A stretch of DNA of 64,000 bases, taken from an uncultured Lachnospiraceae bacterium (lineage in GTDB: Bacteria; Bacillota; Clostridia; Lachnospirales; Lachnospiraceae). Of the stretch, positions 43,990 to 52,806 are shown piece after piece. The notes beneath the pieces are model-generated. The model saw nothing but the letters and a program-made list of their open reading frames with translations, ran no database searches and was not told the origin of the DNA. The stretch covers positions 62,001 through 126,000 of the forward strand of contig ONDO01000004.1 of NCBI GenBank assembly GCA_900316625.1. The letters are read 5' to 3'. The stretch's first letter is position 1. Each line of letters starts with the position of its first letter. A program made the position numbers and the translations under genes.

Positions 43990-44261
43990 ACACAAAACCA
44001 CTTCCGATTGCGATTACGCTTGCAGCATCTTTTGTAACATGCCTGATTTCAATCTTATCGAAAGCAAGCTTTGAACAATTTGTAATTCGTTTTGCACTTA
44101 CGGCACTCATTTTTTATATTATTGGTTCGATTATCCGTGTGGTTATTGACCGTACGGTTAAGGCTGATCTGGAAGAGATGATGCGTCAGAAGGAAGCAGA
44201 AGAGAAAGCTGGCGAAGGCCAGGAAGAAGAAACCAAAGATCAGTCTGAAGATCAAGAGTAA
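43986..44261 (+). CDS. Small two-helix membrane protein between cheD and fliA
   Basis: 91 residues. Two hydrophobic segments, about 7-24 (IAITLAASFVTCLISIL) and 33-53 (FALTALIFYIIGSIIRVVID), are followed by a strongly acidic tail (EEMMRQKEAEEKAGEGQEEE). Function unknown. Its coupling to cheD by a four-base overlap and location before fliA point to a motility-linked role. I do not recognise a family with confidence. Confidence 0.75.
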   Translation: MNTKPLPIAITLAASFVTCLISILSKASFEQFVIRFALTALIFYIIGSIIRVVIDRTVKADLEEMMRQKEAEEKAGEGQEEETKDQSEDQE

Positions 44262-44280
44262 CTGATTTTGGAGGCAACGG

Positions 44281-45048
44281 GTGAAGGCAGAAGAGAGACA
44301 GAGACTCTGGGAGTCCTATCAGAAAAACGCAACACAGGAACTGCGAGAGCAGATCATTGTCGAATATGCACCACTCGTCAAGATTGTCGCAGGAAGATTG
44401 AATGTTTATCTTGGCAGTAACGTCGAGTATGATGATCTTGTAGGTTATGGCATTTTCGGCTTGATTGATGCGATTGATAAGTTTGATGCTGCGAAAGATG
44501 TAAAGTTTGAAACCTATGCATCTCTACGTATACGTGGTGCGATTCTGGACCAGATTCGTAAGATGGACTGGATCCCGAGGACGATACGTCAGAAGCAGAG
44601 AAAAATTGAAGATGCAACCAAGAATATCGAGATGCGTACCGGGCATGTGGCAACAGATGATGAGATTGCTGCTGAACTCGATATCTCTATGGATGAACTT
44701 ACAGATTGGCAGGCCCAGCTGAATGTTACGAATCTTTCTTCCCTGAATGAATTCATGGAACAAGGAGCAGAACCTGTTATGGATACTGCTCATAATTCTC
44801 ACTTTATTCAGCCGGAAGAGAAAGTTACTCAGGAAGAACTGAAACAGAAACTCACAGAAGCACTTGCGCTTCTTACAGAGAAGGAAAATAAAGTCATTCT
44901 GATGTATTATTATGAGGAAATGACTTTAAAGGAAATTAGTGAAGTATTAGAAGTGTCTGAATCGAGAGTGTCTCAGCTACATACAAAAGCTCTTGCAAAG
45001 ATGCGTACGAAACTTGGTGATTATATGGGCATACTTACGAATATGTGA
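44281..45048 (+). CDS. fliA: RNA polymerase sigma factor FliA/SigD
   Basis: Sigma-28-type factor for late flagellar and chemotaxis genes, 255 residues. Region 2 includes YDDLVGYGIFGLIDAIDKFD, region 3 covers the central helices, and region 4 ends VILMYYYEEMTLKEISEVLE and SESRVSQLHTKALAKMR. It starts at GTG 44281 with TTGGAGGCAAC before it. No flgM is encoded in this window, so the anti-sigma control must lie elsewhere if present. Confidence 0.97.
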   Translation: MKAEERQRLWESYQKNATQELREQIIVEYAPLVKIVAGRLNVYLGSNVEYDDLVGYGIFGLIDAIDKFDAAKDVKFETYASLRIRGAILDQIRKMDWIPRTIRQKQRKIEDATKNIEMRTGHVATDDEIAAELDISMDELTDWQAQLNVTNLSSLNEFMEQGAEPVMDTAHNSHFIQPEEKVTQEELKQKLTEALALLTEKENKVILMYYYEEMTLKEISEVLEVSESRVSQLHTKALAKMRTKLGDYMGILTNM

Positions 45049-45074
45049 TCTGCGGAATCGGGGGGTTCTTATAG

Positions 45075-46670
45075 ATGGAACAGACCAATGGATATCTTCG
45101 CTTAGCTTTTCAGGCGGGAAAAGCTTACGTGAAGGTCTATCCTGCAGTGGGTGAGGGTAAACCTCTTGCTTTGAGGGAAGCGGAGAATTATCTGAATCAA
45201 CAGGGCTTTACGGAATATGATGTACTTGGCTTTCGAAAGATTGTTTTGGAAGGCCAGGGTGTTATGTGCCTTGGAGACTCCAAGGTTTCTTTTGTTACCG
45301 AAATGATGACAGCCACGATTTCTGCTGATAAGATGTCCTGTGTTTGTCGTTTCTTTCCTCCTTCTGTTGGTGGTGGCTTACTTTCTGAAAAAGATATTTT
45401 AGAGGGAATTAAGACTTCCGGAGTTACTGCTGGGATTGATACGGCGGTGATCGAAGATTTCATGAGACACCCCGTCTATTTTACTGATGTTGAAGTCGCA
45501 AGAGGTATTCCTGCCAGACAGGGACATGATGCCTTTATCGAATATTTCTTCAATACTTCTCCCAATCGGAAGCCTCATCACAATGAGGATGGTTCTGTTG
45601 ATTATCATAATTTAAGTATTCTAAATGAAGTTGCGGAGAACGAACTCCTGGCTAGACTTCATCCTGCGGATCCTGGTGAAGCAGGCATTGATATCCTGGG
45701 ACGAGGTCTGAATCCTTCTCCGGTGAAATTTGCACGACTGGATATTGGTCGTAACATACGCCTGAGTGCTGATCAGACTGAGGCTTTTTCTGAAGTGACA
45801 GGTCATGTCACCATGATAAATAATAAGATCTTTGTTTCCGCTGTATATGAGATCCCGGGTGATGTTGGACTTGCAACAGGAGATGTATCCTATAAAGGGA
45901 ATGTCCATGTGGGAGGTTCTGTGCGTAGTGGATTCTCCATCACCTGTGATGGCGATATTATCGTAGATGGTGAAGTGGAAGATGCTCTTTTGGATGCTGG
46001 CGGTCAGATCATTGTAAAACACGGATTTCATGGCAAAGGAAATGGCATTCTTCAGTCTAAGTCCAATGTTATCTGTAAGTTTATAGAGAACGGTAAAGTT
46101 TTTGCTGGTGGATATGTCGAATCTGGTTCTGTTTTAAACAGTGAGATAACAGCCAAGGGAGATGTGAATATCTGCTCCAAGAAAGGCTTCATTGCCGGTA
46201 GTATTGTTCGTACCATTGGTAATGTTTCTGCAGTTACGATTGGCTCTGAGATAGAATCTAAGACTTCTATCGAAGCAGGTGTTGATGCCGATGCGAGAGA
46301 CCGCCTGAAGGTCTTATTAAAGGAAGCAGAAGAGGCTGAAAAACGCTTGTTGGAACTTGGAACATCTCTTTCTTTTTATAAGAATATGCTTGCATCTTCC
46401 TCAAAGGTAGATGCTAAGAAAATCCTTAGGTTCAAGCAGATTGCTGCAGAATCGATTCGTATGCAGACCCTGTTGAATACGCATAATGAAGAGATTGAAT
46501 ATATTCGTGCATCACTTTCCGAGATGTCTACAGCACGTATTTCTGTCGAACATGATATTTATCCTGGTGTTAATTTGACCATAGCATCTTATCAGCGTAT
46601 GCTTGATAAGAAATTTTCTCATTGCTATTTCGTTGTTACAGAAGGTGAAATTCGCATGACTGCAATGTGA
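45075..46670 (+). CDS. fapA: FapA family (DUF342) flagellar-associated protein
   Basis: 531-residue FapA/DUF342 protein. The N-terminal domain (1-170) precedes the beta-helix core with GKGNGILQSKSNVICKFIEN and EITAKGDVNICSKKGFIAGS; repeating Gly-Asp-Val and Gly-Ser-Val turns fit the right-handed beta helix. A coiled-coil segment (about 410-485) follows. GGGGGG precedes ATG 45075. FapA is important for flagellar placement in Vibrio; the Firmicutes role is unknown. Confidence 0.88.
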   Translation: MEQTNGYLRLAFQAGKAYVKVYPAVGEGKPLALREAENYLNQQGFTEYDVLGFRKIVLEGQGVMCLGDSKVSFVTEMMTATISADKMSCVCRFFPPSVGGGLLSEKDILEGIKTSGVTAGIDTAVIEDFMRHPVYFTDVEVARGIPARQGHDAFIEYFFNTSPNRKPHHNEDGSVDYHNLSILNEVAENELLARLHPADPGEAGIDILGRGLNPSPVKFARLDIGRNIRLSADQTEAFSEVTGHVTMINNKIFVSAVYEIPGDVGLATGDVSYKGNVHVGGSVRSGFSITCDGDIIVDGEVEDALLDAGGQIIVKHGFHGKGNGILQSKSNVICKFIENGKVFAGGYVESGSVLNSEITAKGDVNICSKKGFIAGSIVRTIGNVSAVTIGSEIESKTSIEAGVDADARDRLKVLLKEAEEAEKRLLELGTSLSFYKNMLASSSKVDAKKILRFKQIAAESIRMQTLLNTHNEEIEYIRASLSEMSTARISVEHDIYPGVNLTIASYQRMLDKKFSHCYFVVTEGEIRMTAM

Positions 46671-46685
46671 TATTGGGGAGTTCTT

Positions 46686-47012
46686 ATGTTAGTCAGACCA
46701 GTTGATTTTAATGGTATGATTCAAAATACCACGCAGGTTCAGAATGAAAAAACATCTGAAGATTCAAAACCTTTGATTCAGCAGAATGTAATAACGGAAC
46801 AGGCGAACAAACAGGAGGCCGCGAAGGCTACAACGGTTCAGGCAAATAACCGCTCGGAGAAGGAAGAGTTCAATCCGGAAGAGGGCGGCGATGGAACCGG
46901 CTATGGCGGTAATTACGGAAGAAAAGAAGGAAAACAGAAGACGAAAAAGGTTGTTTCAGAAGGTCGCATGATCAAAAAAGGACAACCTAAGCCTTTTGAT
47001 ATTAAGATTTGA
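46686..47012 (+). CDS. Hypothetical protein between fapA and DUF6115 gene
   Basis: 108 residues, mostly polar and low in complexity: Gln/Asn/Thr/Lys-rich N-terminal half, a glycine patch DGTGYGGNYGRKEGKQKTKK (67-87), and a basic C-terminus ending KKGQPKPFDIKI. No signal peptide, membrane segment or known fold is seen; it is probably disordered. GGGGAG lies before ATG 46686. Tight operon spacing (15 bases from fapA, 16 to the next gene) supports it as a real gene linked to motility. Confidence 0.7.
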   Translation: MLVRPVDFNGMIQNTTQVQNEKTSEDSKPLIQQNVITEQANKQEAAKATTVQANNRSEKEEFNPEEGGDGTGYGGNYGRKEGKQKTKKVVSEGRMIKKGQPKPFDIKI

Positions 47013-47028
47013 GATTTGAGGCAGGATT

Positions 47029-47736
47029 ATGACAGGATTGGAATTCGGCCTACTGCTGATTGGCGCTTTGCTGGTGGCAGCAAGTTTTTTTATGACAAAA
47101 AAGTTTTCAGATTCAGATATCGATGAACTGAAAAAAATGTCAGAAAGCCAGATCAAAGTGATTCTGGAAAAACAGTTAAAAGAAGCAGATGGTGTGATTG
47201 AAGCTGCCATTGATTCCAAGATGGATCAGAAGATGGAAGAACTCGATGTCCGTTCTGACAAGGAAACGAATAACAAGATCAAGCAGATCTCCGAATACTC
47301 TGATTCTGTTTTGGATTCTATGAATAAGTCTCATGATGAGATTATGTTCATGTATGACATGCTGAATGAAAAACAGGAAAAGACGACGGAACTAACCAAG
47401 AATCTTCAGGCGATGGAATCTGAGATTCGTATGCTGAAGGATGCAATCGAGAAGAAGGTAGAAGAGTTACAGGAATTAAATGTTCCGGTAGCCCTTCCTG
47501 AAGAAACGATAAGCGAAGAAGAGCCTTCTATCATTTCAGATGTTGAAGATACGATTCCACATGCTTTTGCGGAACATGTTCAAACGGAAGATAATCCGAA
47601 TCAGAAAAATGACAATTCTGCAATTCTTGAGTTGCATAAGATGGGATATTCTGAGATAGAGATTGCAAAAAAACTGGGACGTGGCCTTGGTGAAGTGAAG
47701 CTGGTTCTCGGCTTATTTATGAGAAACGAGGGCTAA
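47029..47736 (+). CDS. DUF6115-like membrane coiled-coil protein (SwrB position)
   Basis: 235 residues. One N-terminal membrane helix (LLLIGALLVAASFFM) precedes a long coiled coil (about 30-160), then an acidic stretch and a C-terminal helix-turn-helix-like segment ILELHKMGYSEIEIAKKLGR. This architecture matches DUF6115/SwrB-type proteins, and in Bacillus the swarming gene swrB lies in the same place, between sigD and rpsB. Functional equivalence is inferred from position and layout, not strong similarity. Confidence 0.75.
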   Translation: MTGLEFGLLLIGALLVAASFFMTKKFSDSDIDELKKMSESQIKVILEKQLKEADGVIEAAIDSKMDQKMEELDVRSDKETNNKIKQISEYSDSVLDSMNKSHDEIMFMYDMLNEKQEKTTELTKNLQAMESEIRMLKDAIEKKVEELQELNVPVALPEETISEEEPSIISDVEDTIPHAFAEHVQTEDNPNQKNDNSAILELHKMGYSEIEIAKKLGRGLGEVKLVLGLFMRNEG

Positions 47737-47740
47737 GCAG

Positions 47741-48334
47741 ATGAGAATGAAATATTTTACCAGAGGAATGGGAATTGGATTCATCATCGCTTCCATGATC
47801 TTTATGATTGCATTTGCTTTTTATCGTCCGAAGATGTCAGAGGAACAGATTCGTACCGAGGCAGCAAAACTGGGAATGATCGATCCCTCTCTTCCTTCCG
47901 GACTTATGTCTGATCAGGAATCTGATAGCAAGAGTGAAGCAACGGATGATAAGGGAGCTGATACCAAAGAATCGGATACGAAAGAATCTGAAGAACAGGA
48001 ATCAAATGATGCGGATGCAAGTGCGAATCCGGATGCAGAGGTGACTCCATCCTATGATGGAGAAACAAGTGTAACGAATGTGGATCCTAAGGATGCTCAT
48101 GATGCACCCAGATCCGATACGAATGAATCTATCGCCTTTTCCATTGGTGCTGGTGAGACATCTGATACAGTAGGCAGTGATCTTGAAAACAAAGGACTTG
48201 TGAATAGTGGCAGTGAGTTCGATTCTTATCTGGAAAATAATGGATATGATAATCGTATTCAGCCTGGAAATTATGATATTCCAAAGTCTGCATCTTATGA
48301 TGAGATAGCTCGTATCATTACCAAGCAAAATTGA
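47741..48334 (+). CDS. Membrane protein with MltG-like C-terminal region, catalytic domain absent
   Basis: 197 residues. One N-terminal helix (GIGFIIASMIFMIAFAFY), a disordered acidic linker rich in Glu, Ser, Asp and Thr (about 58-110), and a C-terminal segment SIGAGETSDTVGSDLENKGL, then VNSGSEFDSYLENN and PGNYDIPKSASYDEIARIIT. This resembles the N-terminal LysM-like region of MltG/YceG endolytic transglycosylases without the catalytic domain. It could bind peptidoglycan and assist flagellar passage; this is inference. Last gene of the motility operon; start overlaps a good site only in part. Confidence 0.7.
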   Translation: MRMKYFTRGMGIGFIIASMIFMIAFAFYRPKMSEEQIRTEAAKLGMIDPSLPSGLMSDQESDSKSEATDDKGADTKESDTKESEEQESNDADASANPDAEVTPSYDGETSVTNVDPKDAHDAPRSDTNESIAFSIGAGETSDTVGSDLENKGLVNSGSEFDSYLENNGYDNRIQPGNYDIPKSASYDEIARIITKQN

Positions 48335-48371
48335 TTTATCTAACTGAATAATTAATGTTGAATTCTTCTAG

Positions 48372-48414
48372 AAAACTCCTTATGCAGTCTTGCGTATGGA
48401 GTTTTCTTCTGTTA
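48372..48414 (+). terminator. Terminator of the flagellar/chemotaxis operon
   Basis: GAAAACTCC (48372-48380) pairs with GGAGTTTTC (48399-48407); the inner segment TATGCA/TGCGTA adds six more pairs with one mismatch between. A TTCTGTT tail follows. It lies 38 bases after the last gene. Its right half contains the -35 of rpsB. Confidence 0.8.
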
Positions 48415-48419
48415 TAATC
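48391..48419 (+). promoter_or_regulatory. Promoter for rpsB-tsf, inside the preceding terminator
   Basis: TTGCGT (48391-48396), 17 bases, then TATAAT (48414-48419). The -35 lies in the 3' arm of the terminator hairpin and the -10 directly after its T-rich tail. Confidence 0.65.
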
Positions 48420-48439
48420 TTTTCTGTTTGTAGTCAACA

Positions 48440-48500
48440 CACAGAAAGGATCGTCGAATCGGTGCCTGCTCAGGGTCTTTCGGCGAAGAGATCTTCTGTG
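48440..48500 (+). ncRNA. Structured rpsB leader, possible S2 autoregulatory RNA
   Basis: CACAGAA (48440-48446) plus GATC and TCGTCGAA (48451-48458) pair with TTCGGCGA (48479-48486) and GATCTTCTGTG (48490-48500), giving an extended stem with small bulges and an apical CCT/AGG stem. It ends 27 bases before the rpsB start. Ribosomal protein S2 leaders are known in other bacteria; whether this is homologous needs covariance data. Confidence 0.5.
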
Positions 48501-48527
48501 GAAGAATAACCATTTGGAGGTAACAAA

Positions 48528-49241
48528 ATGAGCGTAGTATCTATGAAACAGCTGCTTGAAGCCGGTGTACATTTCGGCCATCAGACCAGAAGATGGAACC
48601 CTAAGATGGCTCCTTACATCTTCACCGAGCGTAACGGAATCTATATCATCGATCTTCAGAAGACCGTTGGTATGATTGACACCGCTTACAATGCAGTATA
48701 TGACGTTGTTTCCCAGGGAGGTACCATCCTCTTCGTTGGAACCAAGAAGCAGGCTCAGGACGCAATCAAGGACGAAGCTCTTCGTTGCGGAATGTTCTAT
48801 GTAAATGAGCGTTGGCTCGGTGGTATGCTGACCAACTTCAAGACCATCCAGTCTCGTATCGATCGTCTTAAGAAGATTGAGCGTATGCAGGAAGATGGTA
48901 CTTTCGATGTTCTTCCTAAGAAGGAAGTTATGGAGCTTAAGAAGGAACTCGCCAAGCTTCAGAAGAACCTTGGCGGTATCAAGGATATGAAGCGCATCCC
49001 TGATGCAATCTTCGTTGTTGATCCTAAGAAGGAACATATCTGTGTTCAGGAAGCTCAGTCTCTTGGAATCACTCTGATTGGTATCGCTGATACGAACTGT
49101 GATCCTGAAGAACTTGATTTCGTAATTCCTGGTAACGATGATGCAATCCGCGCTGTTAAGCTTCTTACCGGTGCTATGGCTGATGCAGTTATCGAAGCTA
49201 AGCAGGGAACGGAGAACGTAGCTCCTGCAGAAGAAGCATAA
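48528..49241 (+). CDS. rpsB: 30S ribosomal protein S2
   Basis: 237 residues, usual length. Hallmarks are [20 protein letters not shown] at the N-terminus, and later the [16 protein letters not shown] region and [27 protein letters not shown] precedes ATG 48528. As elsewhere it is cotranscribed with tsf. Its leader may allow S2 feedback. Confidence 0.98.
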   Translation: MSVVSMKQLLEAGVHFGHQTRRWNPKMAPYIFTERNGIYIIDLQKTVGMIDTAYNAVYDVVSQGGTILFVGTKKQAQDAIKDEALRCGMFYVNERWLGGMLTNFKTIQSRIDRLKKIERMQEDGTFDVLPKKEVMELKKELAKLQKNLGGIKDMKRIPDAIFVVDPKKEHICVQEAQSLGITLIGIADTNCDPEELDFVIPGNDDAIRAVKLLTGAMADAVIEAKQGTENVAPAEEA

Positions 49242-49268
49242 TTATTACTTTATTTTTGGAGGTTTATC

Positions 49269-50201
49269 ATGGCTATTACAGCATCTATGGTGAAAGAACT
49301 TCGTGAGTCCACCGGCGCAGGCATGATGGAGTGCAAGAAGGCTCTTAACGAAACCAACGGTAACATGGAGGAAGCAGTAGAATACCTTCGTAAGCATGGT
49401 ATGGCTAAGGCTGAGAAGAAGGCTAACAGAATTGCAGCTGAAGGTCTTTGCCGTGTAGCATCCGCTTCTGACAAGGTAGCAGCAGTTGTTGAAGTTAACT
49501 CTGAGACAGACTTCGTTGCTAAGAATGCTACTTTCCAGGAATTTGTTGATGCTGTTGCAGTTCAGGCTGTTAACAGCTCTGCAGCAGACATGGACGCATT
49601 CATGGCTGAAGCATGGAACGAAGATCCTTCCATGACTGTTTCTGACAAGCTTGTTTCTGAAATCGCAGTTATTGGTGAGAAGCTCTCCATTCGTCGTTTC
49701 AAGAAGCTCGAAGCAGCTCATGGCTGTGTTGTTTCTTACGTACATGGCGGCGGACGTATCGCAGTTCTCGTTGAGGCTGATACTGATGTTGTTAACGACG
49801 AAGTTAAGGAAGCTCTGAACAATGTTTGCATGCAGATCGCTGCTATGAACCCTAAGTTCCTCTCTGATGCTGATGTTGATCAGGATTACCTCGCTCATGA
49901 GACCGAGATCATCAAGGATCAGATCAACAACGATCCTAAGGAAGCTTCCAAGCCGGATAAGGTTAAGGAAGGTATGGTTAAGGGTAGAATTAACAAGCAG
50001 CTCAAGGAAGTTTGCCTCCTTGACCAGGTTTATGTTAAGGCTGCTGACGGAAAACAGAATGTTGCTCAGTATATCGCTGAGGTTTCCAAGTCTGTTGGCG
50101 CTACCGTTTCTCTTAAGAAGTTCGTTCGTTTTGAGACCGGTGAAGGTATGGAGAAGAAGGTTGAAAACTTCGCAGCAGAAGTTGCAAGCCAGATTCACTA
50201 A
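49269..50201 (+). CDS. tsf: Translation elongation factor Ts
   Basis: Guanine nucleotide exchange factor for EF-Tu, 310 residues. The N-terminal UBA-like domain contains KELRESTGAGMMECKKALNE, and the TDFVAKN motif is present. The C-terminal core ends with a normal KFVRFETGEGMEKKVENFAA. Ribosome site TTGGAGG. A strong terminator follows 31 bases later. Confidence 0.98.
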   Translation: MAITASMVKELRESTGAGMMECKKALNETNGNMEEAVEYLRKHGMAKAEKKANRIAAEGLCRVASASDKVAAVVEVNSETDFVAKNATFQEFVDAVAVQAVNSSAADMDAFMAEAWNEDPSMTVSDKLVSEIAVIGEKLSIRRFKKLEAAHGCVVSYVHGGGRIAVLVEADTDVVNDEVKEALNNVCMQIAAMNPKFLSDADVDQDYLAHETEIIKDQINNDPKEASKPDKVKEGMVKGRINKQLKEVCLLDQVYVKAADGKQNVAQYIAEVSKSVGATVSLKKFVRFETGEGMEKKVENFAAEVASQIH

Positions 50202-50232
50202 TTTTCTTACCAACTGAAAAGAAAATAATTTT

Positions 50233-50263
50233 GGTCCGGATGAGTTACATCCGGACCTTTTTT
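50233..50263 (+). terminator. Intrinsic terminator after tsf
   Basis: GGTCCGGATG and CATCCGGACC form a perfect ten-base-pair stem with AGTTA as the loop, followed by six T. It ends the rpsB-tsf unit. Confidence 0.95.
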
Positions 50264-50273
50264 ATGTATTTGC

Positions 50274-50301
50274 TTGACTTTTTACGATCACTCAGTAAAA
50301 A
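50274..50301 (+). promoter_or_regulatory. Possible promoter for the polysaccharide deacetylase gene
   Basis: TTGACT (50274-50279) and TAAAAA (50296-50301) with 16 bases between. TATATT at 50302 could instead be the -10 with an over-long gap. The deacetylase start is about 55 bases on. Confidence 0.45.
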
Positions 50302-50356
50302 TATATTGTGATTTAAAAACGTGATTATTTAGCCTTTTTACATGGAGGCATTCAAT

Positions 50357-51298
50357 TTGGATTCCAATAATATGGCGTTGAACGAACAAAGGAATAAGCG
50401 TAAGCGGATTCGTAAGATGAAGACTGGTATTGTGACCTTCATCGGAATCTGGTTCATGATTATTACGGTTGTAAACGTAATATTATGTTGGCGTGTAATT
50501 GTTCTTCAAAATGAAGTGAATGCTTTACTTCGTGGTAAAGTTGAAAAAACAAGTGTTGAATCTGCTGCACCAGTTCAGGATATCTCTGACGAAACGCAGG
50601 AGATAGGTACACTTGTTACAAGCGATTCCGGAACGGGAGAGGAGAACCTCAGAAATGCAGATGATATTCTGAAGGTTTATCTGACCTTTGATGATGGTCC
50701 TTCTGATAATTCCAATCAGATTCTTGATATTTTAGATGATTATGGCGTTAAGGCTACATTCTTCGTGACTGGAAAGGAAAATTCTTCTTCCATCGCTGTC
50801 TATCAGAGAATTGTAAATGAAGGGCATACGATCGGTATGCATTCTTATTCTCACAAATATAATGAACTTTATCAGTCGATGGATTCCTTTAGTGCGGATT
50901 ACAATCGAATTCATAATCTGATTCTGAATACAACTGGAGTGGATTCTCATTTTTATCGTTTCCCTGGTGGATCTTCGAATCAGGTCAGTGATACCGACAT
51001 GGCTCAGTTTATTCATTTTTTGAATAGTAATAATGTCACATATGTGGACTGGAATGTATCTAGCGGAGACGCTACTTCTGAGCCTTTAACAAGGGACGAT
51101 CTTGTTGAAAACGTTATGAACGATGTGGTAAAATACAAAACGTCGGTGGTTTTACTACATGATGCGTCTGACAAGAAGACAACCGTTCAGGCATTACCTA
51201 AGTTAATAGAGTCACTTCAGCGGGAGGGGGCAATCATCCTTCCGATCAGCGATGATACCAAGCCGATACAGCATGTGACTCTTGTTGATAATCAATAA
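50357..51298 (+). CDS. Membrane-anchored polysaccharide deacetylase
   Basis: NodB-type carbohydrate esterase 4, 313 residues. One membrane helix (ITVVNVILCWRVIVLQ region, about 30-48) anchors it with the catalytic domain outside. CE4 motifs are LTFDDGPSDNSN near residue 112, HTIGMHSYSHKYN, and RFPGGSSNQVS; a late VVLLHDA is the usual last motif. Likely acts on peptidoglycan N-acetylglucosamine. TTG 50357 is preferred with GGAGG eight bases upstream; ATG 50342 would place the ribosome site inside the gene. Confidence 0.88.
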   Translation: MDSNNMALNEQRNKRKRIRKMKTGIVTFIGIWFMIITVVNVILCWRVIVLQNEVNALLRGKVEKTSVESAAPVQDISDETQEIGTLVTSDSGTGEENLRNADDILKVYLTFDDGPSDNSNQILDILDDYGVKATFFVTGKENSSSIAVYQRIVNEGHTIGMHSYSHKYNELYQSMDSFSADYNRIHNLILNTTGVDSHFYRFPGGSSNQVSDTDMAQFIHFLNSNNVTYVDWNVSSGDATSEPLTRDDLVENVMNDVVKYKTSVVLLHDASDKKTTVQALPKLIESLQREGAIILPISDDTKPIQHVTLVDNQ

Positions 51299-51316
51299 TA
51301 CGGAGGAGTTAATAAG

Positions 51317-52093
51317 ATGGGATTTTTCAAGGATTTTAAAGATGACTTCTCGGATGCAGTCGATGAAATGATTCCTGAAGAAGGAAACAAGACGAATTCT
51401 GATGATGTTATGGTGAACACACTCGATGAGGACCTCGATGTTGATACCGAACTGTCGAAGTTAGATGGTCTTCTTGAGAAGGCTACAAAGAAGGCAGATG
51501 AGCCTGCAAAGAAAACTGTAACTACAGTAAATACGCTTAATAACGAAGTGAAAAAGAAAGAAGAAAAGAAGATGGACCAGAATAATTCTGTAAATGCTGC
51601 TGTTGACAATGCTGTTAATGCTGTTGCTCCCCTTCCTGTAAGTGATGAGCAGGCAGTAATCACTACTGGAATGACCATTAAGGGTGATCTTGAGTCTACT
51701 GGTTCCATTAAGGTAGAAGGTACCATCAATGGTAACGTATCCTGCAATGGTAAGCTCGAAATTAACGGTACTGTTCGCGGTAATTCTAATTCTTCTGAAT
51801 TCTATGCTGATGCAGCTAAGATTGAAGGCGAAGTTATTACCAGCGGAACCGCTAAGATTGGTGCCGGTTCTGTAATCATCGGTAACATCACTGCTAATTC
51901 CGCTGTAATTGCAGGTGCTGTTAAGGGCGATATCGATGTTCAGGGACCTGTTGTTGTTGATACCTCTGCAGTTGTTATGGGTAATATCAAGTCCCGTTCT
52001 GTACAGATCAACAATGGTGCAGTTATCGAAGGTTTCTGCAGCCAGAGCTATGCTGATGTAGATGTTGAAAGCGTATTCGAGAATGTCGATTGA
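51317..52093 (+). CDS. Bactofilin family cytoskeletal protein
   Basis: 258 residues. The N-terminal ~95 residues are charged and probably flexible (DLDVDTELSKLDGLLEKATK). From about 110 a bactofilin (DUF583) beta-helix follows, with TGMTIKGDLESTGSIKVEGT, then GNVSCNGKLEINGTVRGN and VIAGAVKGDIDVQGPVVVD. These polymerise on the membrane and place cell-wall enzymes. It follows the deacetylase after 18 bases and overlaps pyrH by 11 bases; the pair may work together. Confidence 0.9.
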   Translation: MGFFKDFKDDFSDAVDEMIPEEGNKTNSDDVMVNTLDEDLDVDTELSKLDGLLEKATKKADEPAKKTVTTVNTLNNEVKKKEEKKMDQNNSVNAAVDNAVNAVAPLPVSDEQAVITTGMTIKGDLESTGSIKVEGTINGNVSCNGKLEINGTVRGNSNSSEFYADAAKIEGEVITSGTAKIGAGSVIIGNITANSAVIAGAVKGDIDVQGPVVVDTSAVVMGNIKSRSVQINNGAVIEGFCSQSYADVDVESVFENVD

Positions 52094-52796
52094 GAATAAG
52101 GGCAGAGTTCTTTTAAAACTTTCCGGTGAAGCGCTTGCCGGAGATAAGAAAACCGGATTTGATGCCAAAACCGTACTTCGTGTTGCGCGTGAGGTTAAGA
52201 AGTTAAAGGACCTTGGTGTTGAAATTGGCGTTGTTATCGGTGGCGGCAACTTCTGGAGAGGAAGAACCGGAGAAGAACTTACCAGAAGCAAGGCAGATCA
52301 GATTGGTATGCTTGCAACCATCATGAACTGCATCTATGTATCTGATATGTTCCGTTCCGTTGGAATGGATACTGATATCCTTACACCTTTTGTATGCGGT
52401 GGATTTACCAAGCTCTACTCTGTAGATCTTGCAGAAGAAGTACTTACATCTGGTAAGGTTGTATTCTTTGCAGGTGGTATTGGACATCCTTACTTCTCTA
52501 CAGATACTGCAACTGCACTTCGAGCCATTGAGATCAAGGCAGATATGATCCTTCTTGCCAAGGCGATTGATGGTGTATATGACAGTGATCCGAAAACGAA
52601 TCCTGCTGCAAAGAAGTATGATTCGATTACCATCAATGATGTTATTGATCAGAAGCTTCAGGCGATTGATCTTACAGCATCTATGATGTGTCTCGAGAAT
52701 AAGATGCCTATGCGTGTCTTCGCACTTGCAGAAGAGAATGGCATCATGAATGCCTTTACCGGCAATAACTTTAACGGAACCATGATTACCCTGTAA
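52083..52796 (+). CDS. pyrH: Uridylate kinase
   Basis: UMP kinase, 237 residues, usual length. The N-terminal motif is GRVLLKLSGEALAGDKKTGF, the glycine motif is VIGGGNFWRGRTGEELTRSK, and the later DQIGMLATIMNCIYVSDMF is family-specific. ATG 52083 overlaps the bactofilin stop by 11 bases; an upstream in-frame TTG at 52062 lacks a ribosome site. It leads to frr, the standard arrangement. Confidence 0.95.
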   Translation: MSIENKGRVLLKLSGEALAGDKKTGFDAKTVLRVAREVKKLKDLGVEIGVVIGGGNFWRGRTGEELTRSKADQIGMLATIMNCIYVSDMFRSVGMDTDILTPFVCGGFTKLYSVDLAEEVLTSGKVVFFAGGIGHPYFSTDTATALRAIEIKADMILLAKAIDGVYDSDPKTNPAAKKYDSITINDVIDQKLQAIDLTASMMCLENKMPMRVFALAEENGIMNAFTGNNFNGTMITL

Positions 52797-52806
52797 GGAG
52801 ATATTT

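Noticed and set aside
49245..50213. Open frame of 322 codons opposite tsf
   Set aside because: Antisense to a conserved elongation factor; composition is rich in Asn, Cys and Leu as expected for reverse-strand translation.
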